Origin: Bacteroidaceae bacterium
Lineage (GTDB): Bacteria > Bacteroidota > Bacteroidia > Bacteroidales > Bacteroidaceae
Direction of reading: 5' to 3'
Length of the DNA stretch: 7,632 nt
Assembly: GCA_017628775.1 (NCBI GenBank)
Contig: JAGBYN010000048.1
Span: 1-7,632, forward strand
Part shown: piece by piece, positions 1 to 6,073 of the stretch
Position numbering within the stretch: the first letter of the stretch is position 1
Layout: the number at the start of each line of letters is the position of its first letter
Notes under the pieces: generated by a model
The model's input: only the letters and a program-made list of their open reading frames with translations
What the model was told of the DNA's origin: nothing
Database searches by the model: none
Made by a program: the position numbers and the translations under genes

Positions 1-903
1 AATGATGAGTTGGTCAATAAGTTCTTGTGCTTCTTCTTCAGTGAGCTTACATTCCTTAAGATCCTTTTCAATGAAGATATCGAGGAATGTAGATACACGA
101 CCGAGTGACATTGCAGCACCGTCTTGGTCCTTAACCGCTGCGAGGTAAGCGAAGTAAACGAACTGAACTGCTTCGCGAGCATCTTGTGCAGGACGAGTTA
201 CGTCGAAGCCGTATGACTGACACATTGTCACGAACGACTTGAGTGCATTGATTTGTTCAGTAGTTTCTTCACGCTTTTGGATGCACTCTTCAGTCATTTC
301 CTGAATTTCGAGGCGTTCGAGGAAGCGCTTCTTTTCTTCAATAAGGTTGTTTGTACCATAGAGTGCTACACGGCGGTAGTCACCGATGATACGACCACGA
401 CCATAAGCGTCGGGCAAACCTGTGATAACGTGTGAGTGGCGTGCAGCGCGGATGTCGGCTGTATAAGCTGAGAACACACCTTCGTTGTGTGTCTTGCGGT
501 AGCGTGTAAAGATGTGCTTAGTTTCGGGATCGAGTTCGTAGCCATAAGCCTTGAGTGCGCTTTCTACCATACGGATACCACCCTTTGGGAAAATACCGCG
601 CTTCAAAGGCGCATCAGTTTGAAGACCTACGATAACTTCGTTTTCCTTATCGATGTAACCAGCACCATAAGTATCGATGCTTTGTGGATACTTTGTTTCA
701 GCATCGTAAACACCCTTTTCGCGTTCTACCTTGAACATTTCGCTGAGCTGAGCCCAAATCTTAAGTGTACGTTCAGTAGGACCTACGAGGAAGCTTTCAT
801 CACCTTCATAAGGTGTGTAGTTATGTTGAATAAAGTCGCGCACGTTGATTTCGCGCTTCCAAATAAAACCTTCGAAAGATTCTACGCAATTAGATAATTT
901 CAT
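1..903 (-). CDS. pflB: Pyruvate formate-lyase (formate C-acetyltransferase), N-terminal 301 codons, cut by the window edge
   Basis: Cytoplasmic glycyl-radical enzyme converting pyruvate and CoA to acetyl-CoA and formate in anaerobic fermentation. The ATG at 903-901 opens a frame with no stop to base 1. Residues near 162-183 contain LPDAYGRGRIIGDYRRVALYG, the PFL block that includes the substrate-binding arginine (Arg176 of the E. coli enzyme). Residues 267-283 (SLGRVSTFLDIFIEKDL) are a second family block, and FPKGGIRMVE at 105-114 is also typical. The family is about 740-760 residues, so roughly 60% is missing, including the catalytic Cys-Cys pair and the C-terminal radical glycine; activity cannot be judged. 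Codons look strongly selected, as in highly expressed genes. No Shine-Dalgarno sequence is seen; the start is preceded by AT-rich DNA. An activase gene (pflA) often lies downstream, outside the window. The identification is very secure. Confidence 0.97.
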   Translation of the reverse strand, partial: MKLSNCVESFEGFIWKREINVRDFIQHNYTPYEGDESFLVGPTERTLKIWAQLSEMFKVEREKGVYDAETKYPQSIDTYGAGYIDKENEVIVGLQTDAPLKRGIFPKGGIRMVESALKAYGYELDPETKHIFTRYRKTHNEGVFSAYTADIRAARHSHVITGLPDAYGRGRIIGDYRRVALYGTNNLIEEKKRFLERLEIQEMTEECIQKREETTEQINALKSFVTMCQSYGFDVTRPAQDAREAVQFVYFAYLAAVKDQDGAAMSLGRVSTFLDIFIEKDLKECKLTEEEAQELIDQLII

Positions 904-939
904 ATTAAAATAAAGTTAGTTAAAAATTTCTGACTTGTT

Positions 940-976
940 GATTCTTCATCACACACAAAACGATGCACGAAGAATC
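940..976 (-). other. Stem-loop in the pflB mRNA leader
   Basis: A perfect 8-bp inverted repeat, GATTCTTC at 940-947 and GAAGAATC at 969-976, with a possible inner extension (ATC 948-950 with GAT 962-964). It lies about 37-73 nt upstream of the pflB ATG, inside the leader predicted from the promoter at 1020-1053. It has no U-tract, so it is not a terminator. It could stabilise the message or bind a regulator; which one is unknown. Confidence 0.4.
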
Positions 977-1019
977 TCCGTGAATAAAAAATAGATTTAA
1001 CTCTTGTTTTAACGCATTA

Positions 1020-1053
1020 CAAAATTACGTTTTTCTGTATTTTCCACCACAAA
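1020..1053 (-). promoter_or_regulatory. Bacteroidota-type promoter for pflB
   Basis: On the minus strand a perfect TAnnTTTG -7 box (TAATTTTG, 1027-1020) is preceded by TTTG (1053-1050) with 22 bases between them. This matches the layout of the Bacteroides primary sigma factor promoter, with spacing at the long end. It predicts transcription starting near 1012 and an untranslated leader of about 110 nt. Inferred from sequence only. Confidence 0.5.
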
Positions 1054-1127
1054 AAAAGATAATTATCTACCACTTTCTGTTCTTTTTTTACTATTTGTTC
1101 TAAAAATGCGTGGAATTACATGCTATT

Positions 1128-1219
1128 CTAAAATATTGAGGTTACAAAATTCCCCTTTGTCTTTTGATTACTCATCAACCGACAAAGGGGGTTAATTATT
1201 CTAATCTTTAATATTTTAG
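1128..1219. repeat. Outer inverted repeat enclosing the btuG terminator
   Basis: CTAAAATATT at 1128-1137 is the exact reverse complement of AATATTTTAG at 1210-1219. The pair encloses the GC-rich hairpin at 1152-1190, so the whole stretch is a nested dyad of about 92 bp filling the space between the btuG stop and the pflB promoter region. Confidence 0.5.
1152..1190 (-). terminator. Strong hairpin, likely transcription terminator after btuG
   Basis: CCCCTTTGTC (1152-1161) pairs perfectly with GACAAAGGGG (1181-1190). A second stem, TTGAT (1164-1168) with ATCAA (1174-1178), sits on top after a symmetric 2x2 internal loop. It starts 35 nt past the btuG stop codon. On the minus strand the stem is followed only by a short T-rich stretch (AATTTTGT), so termination may be partial or the hairpin may mainly protect the 3' end. 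Confidence 0.65.
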
Positions 1220-1225
1220 TTGCTT

Positions 1226-2296
1226 TTAATCAACAAACACCACGCCACATGGTGCTACCCCAACGGAATAAGTGGCGATATATTCACCGGCAGACGTGTA
1301 ATGATAGACATATCCTGGTGAGGTATAATCGTATGCTGATGCGTTCGACGGGATGAAGATATCGCCGTTACTATCGGTTTGAATGGCATTTGGCATGGCG
1401 GGCAATACTTCCGATTTCAATAAATTTTCGTCGGTTAATTCGTTGGTTTCAGTGTTGTATGCGTGATAGGTGGTTATGTTTTCATAAGTGGTCCAATCGG
1501 TTACAGAATTAATAACCAACAATTTATCATTTGAAACAGTGATGTAAGAACCTTCGCAAACATAGGTATATTGGCCTTGCTTGGGATCAACCTTAAGCAC
1601 CTTTGAACTGATGGTGGCGTAATCGCCTCGACACACCACATATAAATCACCTTGCTGACTCACGGCAATTTGTCCGGGGTTTATTTCTACATCAATATCG
1701 TTAGCCTTTTCCAGCGTTTTTGTGTTGATTGTGGCCAAACGAAAACCATTTTCGTACGTGGGATAGTTATAACCATCAGAAATGCTGACGTAAAGCGCAT
1801 CGCCCACCACCACGAGGTTACAAGGATTGGGACCTACTTCAATGCGCTTTAAACTTTCGTAGGTATCAACGTCGTACACGTTAACATAACCATCATTGCC
1901 GCACACGAATATTTTACCGGCTTCAACGCTTACCGACTGGGGTGCATTAACCATTAACATGTGTTCAGCTTTTAAAGTTTTGGCATCCATCACCCACACC
2001 ACATTACTTTCAAACACTGGCACGTAAATTTTTCCATCAGCCTGAGTTGCCGCCTGTGGCGTAGCGCCAAGACTTACCTGATTATTAGCCGCAGCAAATA
2101 CATTGTTTTGCACGGTGCCTGATACTACATCAATTAAACTTAAAGATCCGTCTATACCATCGTAGTATGATCCTTGATTAACGACAACGATACTTGTAGC
2201 AACCGGTGTTTCGGGATTATCAACTGAAGGTTCCTGAACATCATCATTTTCAGAACATGCCACAAAAAGCAATAAAAGGGGAAGAAGTTTTTTCAT
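1226..2296 (-). CDS. btuG: BtuG-like surface lipoprotein, seven-bladed beta-propeller, vitamin B12 capture
   Basis: Predicted 356-residue outer-membrane lipoprotein that captures cobalamin at the cell surface and passes it to the BtuB channel. Residues 1-13 (MKKLLPLLLLFVA) form a short signal peptide ending at Cys14, the lipidation site. The following SENDD is acidic, resembling the Bacteroidetes signal for export to the cell surface. From about residue 34 the chain is a run of YncE-like propeller repeats with motifs such as 'ADGKIYVP', 'AGKIFVCG', 'GDALYVSI', 'QGDLYVVC' and 'NGDIFIP', about seven blades. BtuG function is inferred from fold, lipidation and position directly downstream of a riboswitch-controlled BtuB; the propeller family alone does not fix the ligand. 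The ATG at 2296 is the only sensible start because it gives the lipoprotein signal. The gene ends just before a strong hairpin. It is probably co-transcribed with btuB, although the gap is 275 bp. Confidence 0.8.
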   Translation of the reverse strand: MKKLLPLLLLFVACSENDDVQEPSVDNPETPVATSIVVVNQGSYYDGIDGSLSLIDVVSGTVQNNVFAAANNQVSLGATPQAATQADGKIYVPVFESNVVWVMDAKTLKAEHMLMVNAPQSVSVEAGKIFVCGNDGYVNVYDVDTYESLKRIEVGPNPCNLVVVGDALYVSISDGYNYPTYENGFRLATINTKTLEKANDIDVEINPGQIAVSQQGDLYVVCRGDYATISSKVLKVDPKQGQYTYVCEGSYITVSNDKLLVINSVTDWTTYENITTYHAYNTETNELTDENLLKSEVLPAMPNAIQTDSNGDIFIPSNASAYDYTSPGYVYHYTSAGEYIATYSVGVAPCGVVFVD

Positions 2297-2420
2297 AATT
2301 ATTTTTTAAGAATAGCAAATCGTAAAAATTAAACGGGATATAGTTAAAATTAAACGGCAGGTAATTTAAAGTAAACGGGATATAGTCACGCACCAAATTT
2401 CTTTTACATCTTAGTGCCAT
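2250..2420 (-). CDS. Possible 56-residue ORF with heptapeptide repeats overlapping the btuG start
   Basis: ATG at 2420-2418 opens 56 codons ending in TGA at 2252-2250, with an in-frame TAG just upstream. Residues 13-33 are three tandem heptapeptides: YIPFTLN, YLPFNFN, YIPFNFY. The 21-bp DNA repeat described separately is exactly seven codons and stays in frame here. Differences between copies are mild at protein level (Tyr TAT/TAC, Ile/Leu, Thr/Asn, Leu/Phe), with Pro-Phe unchanged. The last 47 nt overlap the btuG coding start in another frame. I do not recognise the product. It has no signal peptide, and a chance ORF over a non-coding repeat is the simpler reading. It could also be a leader ORF affecting btuG translation. 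Confidence 0.22.
   Translation of the reverse strand: MALRCKRNLVRDYIPFTLNYLPFNFNYIPFNFYDLLFLKNNYEKTSSPFIAFCGMF
2322..2386. repeat. Three tandem 21-bp repeats upstream of btuG
   Basis: The top-strand word TAAACGG recurs at 2330, 2351 and 2372, exactly 21 bp apart. The first and third copies share a 15-bp identity, TAAACGGGATATAGT (2330-2344 and 2372-2386); the middle copy diverges after TAAACGG. The array lies 26-90 bp upstream of the btuG ATG. A 21-bp period is two helical turns, which suits repeated protein binding, and also seven codons (see the ORF at 2250-2420). Confidence 0.75.
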
Positions 2421-2447
2421 GAAATAATTCTGGGACTAGGCACTTTT

Positions 2448-2474
2448 TATAGAGATTATAGAAGTTATAGGAAC
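2448..2474. repeat. Three degenerate 9-bp tandem repeats
   Basis: TATAGAGAT, TATAGAAGT and TATAGGAAC follow each other without gaps at 2448-2456, 2457-2465 and 2466-2474, all sharing TATAG. The function is unknown, and a chance origin in AT-rich DNA is possible. Confidence 0.4.
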
Positions 2475-2553
2475 AATAGATTTTCCAAATGATCTAGATA
2501 TTCAAGAATAAATGCATGCTTTGCGACCTTAATGGCCTTATCGCCAAGCCCTA

Positions 2554-2581
2554 CCTCTCAACTCTCAACTCTCATCTCTCA
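2554..2581. repeat. Heptanucleotide repeat spanning the btuB stop codon
   Basis: Four contiguous 7-bp units sharing CTCTCA on the top strand: 2554-2560, 2561-2567, 2568-2574 and 2575-2581. On the coding strand this is a TGAGAGN array. The TGA stop of btuB (2574-2572) is supplied by one of the units, so adding or losing units would not move the stop. From memory, short intergenic arrays of this kind occur in other Bacteroidales genomes. Confidence 0.8.
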
Positions 2582-4545
2582 ATACATATTGAAGCCATCA
2601 TATTTCTAAGCGGCATGGGATAACGGCGCACAATTTCATAGGATTTATCCAAAGCATTGTTCACGTGCAACGCTGTGGTTAGTTTTAAATTTGACACGTT
2701 AAATGTGCGCGCCACACTTAAATTGACTTCTGCATAACCTGGTAATTTGGTTTGCACCGCGTGCTGTGCTGTTGCCCACCTGTGGGATGCCGCACTGACG
2801 CCTACGTTAACATTCAGCCATGGGTTTTCCCATGAAAGGCTTGCTGCACCGCTGTGTTGTGGCAAATAAGGTGGTTGTTTTTTATACGTTAAATCGGATG
2901 GATCCGTCTTATCCTGACCTTCTTGCAATGAATAGTTTATGGCCAGACAAAACTCATGGTTCTTATTGGCTTTAAACGTTATGTTGGTATTAACGTCTAA
3001 TCCGGCTATGGTTACCTTGCCTCTATTTTCAGTGCGCCAGATAAAAAGGTTATAGGGCACAGAGGTGATGCGATCGGTAATATTGTTATAATAACCATCC
3101 AATGAGAGTCGGACACCGCCCCATGACGTGTGCTTCAACCATGCCGCCCCAATGCCGATTTGCTGGGTGCGTTCGGGTTTTAGTTCCGCCGTTCCCAAAT
3201 GATAAAAATAATATTCAGCAAAGGTGGGCTGCCGGTAATAATCTTTGTAAAACAAACGGGTGGTCAGTCCTATTGGTTCAAAGATATAAGCTGCCGCTAA
3301 CGACGTTTGCCATTTACTCATGTTGCGTGGCGCCTTTTCTTTAGCCTTTGGCGCTCTGTTCCACACATGGTGGGCTACAGCACGTGCTGTGATGGATAGA
3401 TTTTTAGGTTTGTAACGCACCGAAAATGCGTGTTGAAGCGTGTGTCGCGAAGCGCCATCAGCATCTGATAAATAACTTGAAAGCGAGTTGTAAAAATAAT
3501 CGGCAGCATAAGCCATATGCCACTGCTTCGCCAATTGATGTTCAGCGCCTATCGTAGTGTAAAATTCCTGCTGATTGTATTTTTGGCGTAATGCATCCTT
3601 AGGATATTGAGGATTATCATCGTCGTAGCGGGTGAGTTGTCCTTGATATTTCACGGCGACAGAGGTACGCGTTTTACCCCAACGTGAGTCATACTTTGAC
3701 TGCACAAACCACAAAGCATCCTTCATCACTTCATGATTATCGTTATTATAAAGCACCACGGCACCAGGAAGTTTATTGTCGGATAAAGAATAATAAACTT
3801 TTGTCAGCCATTTTTGATTATTGCTCAATGCATGATTCAGCCACACCTCAGCAATACCACTTTTGGTGCGTGAGTTATTCCTTCGTTCAGTAGTGGACAA
3901 GGCGCCATTATTGATTCGAAACTTATAGTTGTTGTTTCTGAAATAAAAACGAGCGTGCCCGCCTATTTGAGTTTTTGAAGAGAGGAGTTTATTGAACGTC
4001 ACCGAGGGGTTAATCAATTCCCAGGAGCCTGTTTTTATTTCAGCTTTTAGGTTTGAAATGCTTTTATTTTGGGTTTGTATGAATAATGTAGCAGCCGAGA
4101 GCGTGCGTACGGGTGTGAGTAAAGGTGCAGTGTCGCCAATATCTAAGCGTAGCGCCGTTATCTGTTCAAAGGCAAAAGCTCCGACATCGACAGCTCCATT
4201 TTGTGTGTTTGCCATGGGAAGTCCATCATAGCACACTGTGGTATGGGCAGCACCAATACCACGCACGCTTATGGTTTTTAATCCACCAGCACCGCCATAG
4301 TCGCGCACGTTTATCCCTGCCACATGGCGTAAGGCCGTAGCAAGGTCTGTGGCTGCCGTGCGTCGCAAGGCGGCAGTGTCTAAACGAAAAGAAGGACTTG
4401 AAGCCGTGTAAGCCGCATCTCGCTTCGAGGCCACCGTTACCGCTTCATTCAACACATACTCCGTTGAGTTTTGAGCACAAAGCGTGTATATGCTTGATAA
4501 TGCACAGATACACGTTGCCCAAAATCGACCAACATACGTAAACAT
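2572..4545 (-). CDS. btuB: BtuB-type TonB-dependent outer-membrane receptor for cobalamin
   Basis: Predicted 657-residue outer-membrane transporter importing cobalamin with energy from TonB-ExbBD. Residues 1-24 are a signal peptide with cleavage likely after LCA, before Gln25. A TonB-box-like stretch (LNEAVTVASKR) lies at 32-42. The plug domain covers about 50-160 and shows LATALRHVAGINVRDYGG and SVRGIGAAHTTVCYDGLP. The rest is a 22-strand-type barrel ending in the conserved YPMPLRN motif. There is no N-terminal carboxypeptidase-like domain, as in classical BtuB. Substrate is inferred from the cobalamin riboswitch upstream and the BtuG-like partner downstream. I chose the ATG at 4545 because it gives a clean signal peptide. 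The frame is open to a TTG at 4617 and ATG at 4614, but that would add 23-24 hydrophobic residues before the signal. Oddity: the protein ends Ile-Glu-Arg, not the usual aromatic residue, and these last codons lie in a 7-bp repeat. Confidence 0.9.
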   Translation of the reverse strand: MFTYVGRFWATCICALSSIYTLCAQNSTEYVLNEAVTVASKRDAAYTASSPSFRLDTAALRRTAATDLATALRHVAGINVRDYGGAGGLKTISVRGIGAAHTTVCYDGLPMANTQNGAVDVGAFAFEQITALRLDIGDTAPLLTPVRTLSAATLFIQTQNKSISNLKAEIKTGSWELINPSVTFNKLLSSKTQIGGHARFYFRNNNYKFRINNGALSTTERRNNSRTKSGIAEVWLNHALSNNQKWLTKVYYSLSDNKLPGAVVLYNNDNHEVMKDALWFVQSKYDSRWGKTRTSVAVKYQGQLTRYDDDNPQYPKDALRQKYNQQEFYTTIGAEHQLAKQWHMAYAADYFYNSLSSYLSDADGASRHTLQHAFSVRYKPKNLSITARAVAHHVWNRAPKAKEKAPRNMSKWQTSLAAAYIFEPIGLTTRLFYKDYYRQPTFAEYYFYHLGTAELKPERTQQIGIGAAWLKHTSWGGVRLSLDGYYNNITDRITSVPYNLFIWRTENRGKVTIAGLDVNTNITFKANKNHEFCLAINYSLQEGQDKTDPSDLTYKKQPPYLPQHSGAASLSWENPWLNVNVGVSAASHRWATAQHAVQTKLPGYAEVNLSVARTFNVSNLKLTTALHVNNALDKSYEIVRRYPMPLRNMMASICIER

Positions 4546-4570
4546 ATTATTTAAGGGAATCACATAAGTA

Positions 4571-4612
4571 GGGTATAAAAAATAGAGTGATGTGTATAAC
4601 GAAAATATACCC
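4571..4612 (-). other. Long-range hairpin just before the btuB start
   Basis: GGGTATA (4571-4577) and TATACCC (4606-4612) are perfect complements separated by 28 nt. The stem sits 26 nt upstream of the btuB ATG at 4545, between the aptamer and the coding region. It may belong to the riboswitch expression platform controlling ribosome access. It has no U-run, so it is not an obvious terminator. Confidence 0.35.
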
Positions 4613-4689
4613 ATCAATGCGTATTCATTATATGCTACTTATTGCTGGCTTAAAGTTTCCTCGAACTCCATCCAACGGTTAAACATGCA

Positions 4690-4862
4690 AGAAGGCAGGT
4701 CTTCTGACTCGTTCTTTCAAAGTGCACCTTCTCAGAAAAAAAATAACTTTTTCCAATGGTATCCACGCACCTTGCTACAATAGAACATACAGCAGCGGGA
4801 CTGTACAGGATTCTCACCTGTTTCCCTTTTAATTGCCTGACGCTTGCCAGGCAACACCTTCT
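4690..4862 (-). promoter_or_regulatory. Cobalamin (B12) riboswitch aptamer
   Basis: RNA element that binds adenosylcobalamin or related corrinoids and shuts off expression of the B12 uptake genes behind it. Read on the minus strand, it opens AAGGTG, then a perfect 7-bp hairpin TTGCCTG/CAGGCAA (4855-4834). The conserved core follows: AAAAGGGAAACAGGTGAG, AATCCTGTACAG, TCCCGCTGCTGTA (4830-4788). The aptamer closes with GAGTCAGAAGACCTGCCTT (4710-4692), whose last bases pair with the opening AAGG. These are the family's signature blocks. The btuB ATG lies about 145 nt downstream. No terminator hairpin with a U-tract is evident between aptamer and ATG, which favours control of translation start, but that is inference. 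Confidence 0.95.
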
Positions 4863-4877
4863 CGGTTATTATGCTTG

Positions 4878-4910
4878 CGAAGTTAAGCAAAAAAAATGAG
4901 CAGACGTCAA
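4878..4910 (-). promoter_or_regulatory. Possible promoter of the riboswitch-btuB-btuG unit
   Basis: On the minus strand TAACTTCG (4885-4878) matches the TAnnTTTG box at all but one position. TTG lies 22 bases upstream (4910-4908), the same spacing as the pflB promoter. Transcription would start near 4870, just before the aptamer. The TTG element lies in the loop of the buk terminator, so terminator and promoter would be superimposed. Confidence 0.35.
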
Positions 4911-4927
4911 TATCTGCTCATTTTTTT
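4889..4927 (-). terminator. Intrinsic terminator of the ptb-buk operon
   Basis: TGAGCAGA (4897-4904) and TCTGCTCA (4913-4920) form a perfect 8-bp stem with an 8-nt loop. It is flanked by A8 on the left (4889-4896) and T7 on the right (4921-4927), so it can act on either strand. On the minus strand it follows the buk stop codon by about 55 nt and ends in an eight-U tract. Confidence 0.88.
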
Positions 4928-4981
4928 ACTTATGGGTTGTATCTCTATTATTTACAATCTATGAAAATAGGTTGCCCCACC

Positions 4982-6043
4982 TTATTTATAAACCAATATT
5001 TCACGTTCGCCCTTAAGTGCAGCGAAAGCATTTTCAGCCATTGCCAGCATTTCATCTTCACCAGGATAAACGTGGATGGGCGCTAAGAAAGAAACGCGCT
5101 CTTTGATTTTATCGGTAATGTACGAAGAGTAAGCCAAACCGCCCGTAAGCAGAATAGCATCGACCTTACCATACATCACTGCTGCTTGCGCCCCAATACT
5201 TTTTGCCACTTGGTAGCACATCGCATCAATCACCAAACGTGCGTGATCATCGCCAGCCTCAACGCGCTCCATCACCTTGCGCACATCGCTTGTGCCAAGA
5301 TGGGCTGCAACACCCGCCTTTCCCACAATACGTTTCATCATTTCATTTTTGGTGTAAAGTCCGCTATAGCACAATGAAATAAGGTCGGAGGTAGGGAGTG
5401 TACCAGCACGTTCAGGCGAGAACGGTCCTTCGCCATCCAAGGCATTATTAACATCTACAGCCTTTCCTTGCTCATGCGCAGCCACCGAAATACCACCGCC
5501 AAGATGGGCTACAATAAGATTCAATTCATGATAGCCCTTACCGATTTCCTTGGCATAACGGAAGGCAATGGCACGCTGATTAAGGGCATGCCAAATAGAA
5601 CGACGAGGCATGATGGTTGAACCCGTAAGGCGAGCCTCTTCACAAAGTTCATCCACCGTCACAGGGTCGGCAGTGAAAGCACGGCACCCTGGAATGATAT
5701 GAGCCAATTCATAAGCAATCAAGCAACCTAAATTGCAAGGGTGCTTACGCTGAGCATTAATCATATCTAAGCGCAATTGCGCATTAACTTCATAAACACC
5801 ACCTTGAGTGGGTTTACCAAGACCACCGCGACCGATAACAGCATCAAACTCCAAAGGTAAACCATGGTTTGAAAGACAATTTAAAATAAGTTGTTTGCGG
5901 TAATCATACTGATCGGTGACACGCACGAACTTTGAAAGTTCTTCTTCCGTATGATTGATATTTTCCACAAACACCTTTTCGCCATCTTTATAAACAGCGA
6001 TTTTAGTGGTTGTAGATCCTGGATTGATAGCAAGTATTTTCAT
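4982..6043 (-). CDS. buk: Butyrate kinase (acyl phosphate to acid plus ATP)
   Basis: Cytoplasmic acetokinase-family enzyme that transfers phosphate from butyryl phosphate, or a branched or related short acyl phosphate, to ADP. The product is 353 residues, the normal length. Residues 5-18 (AINPGSTTTKIAVY) form the first phosphate-binding motif of the ASKHA fold. Others are GRGGLGKPTQGGVYEV (71-86), AFTADPVTVDEL (122-133), RRSIWHALNQRA (147-158), VAHLGGGISVAAH (178-190, nucleotide-binding acetokinase signature), DGEGPFSPERAGTLP (203-217) and LLTGGLAYS (298-306). The start at 6043 is fixed by the NPGS motif. It lies 30 nt after ptb and is clearly its operon partner. The actual acyl substrate cannot be read from sequence; Bacteroidales homologues may act on isobutyrate or isovalerate from amino-acid fermentation. 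Confidence 0.94.
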   Translation of the reverse strand: MKILAINPGSTTTKIAVYKDGEKVFVENINHTEEELSKFVRVTDQYDYRKQLILNCLSNHGLPLEFDAVIGRGGLGKPTQGGVYEVNAQLRLDMINAQRKHPCNLGCLIAYELAHIIPGCRAFTADPVTVDELCEEARLTGSTIMPRRSIWHALNQRAIAFRYAKEIGKGYHELNLIVAHLGGGISVAAHEQGKAVDVNNALDGEGPFSPERAGTLPTSDLISLCYSGLYTKNEMMKRIVGKAGVAAHLGTSDVRKVMERVEAGDDHARLVIDAMCYQVAKSIGAQAAVMYGKVDAILLTGGLAYSSYITDKIKERVSFLAPIHVYPGEDEMLAMAENAFAALKGEREILVYK

Positions 6044-6073
6044 TTTATTTGAATAGATAAATCAACTAAACCA

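Noticed and set aside
487..897. 136-codon plus-strand ORF
   Set aside because: It lies entirely antisense to pflB, whose protein is unmistakably conserved. The other plus-strand ORFs opposite btuG, btuB, buk and ptb are likewise shadows of coding strands.
2413..2444. AGTGCC/GGCACT inverted repeat followed by T5 on the plus strand, resembling a terminator
   Set aside because: The stem is only 6 bp with a 20-nt loop, and no plus-strand gene precedes it. In the minus direction there is no U-tract.
4591..4599. A perfect DnaA-box match (TTATACACA on the minus strand) in the btuB leader
   Set aside because: It is a single copy in AT-rich leader DNA with no neighbouring boxes, as expected by chance or as part of the hairpin loop there.
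4680..4870. Dense plus-strand structure with an ORF across 4592-4783 that might be a small gene
   Set aside because: The stretch is fully explained by the cobalamin riboswitch on the minus strand.
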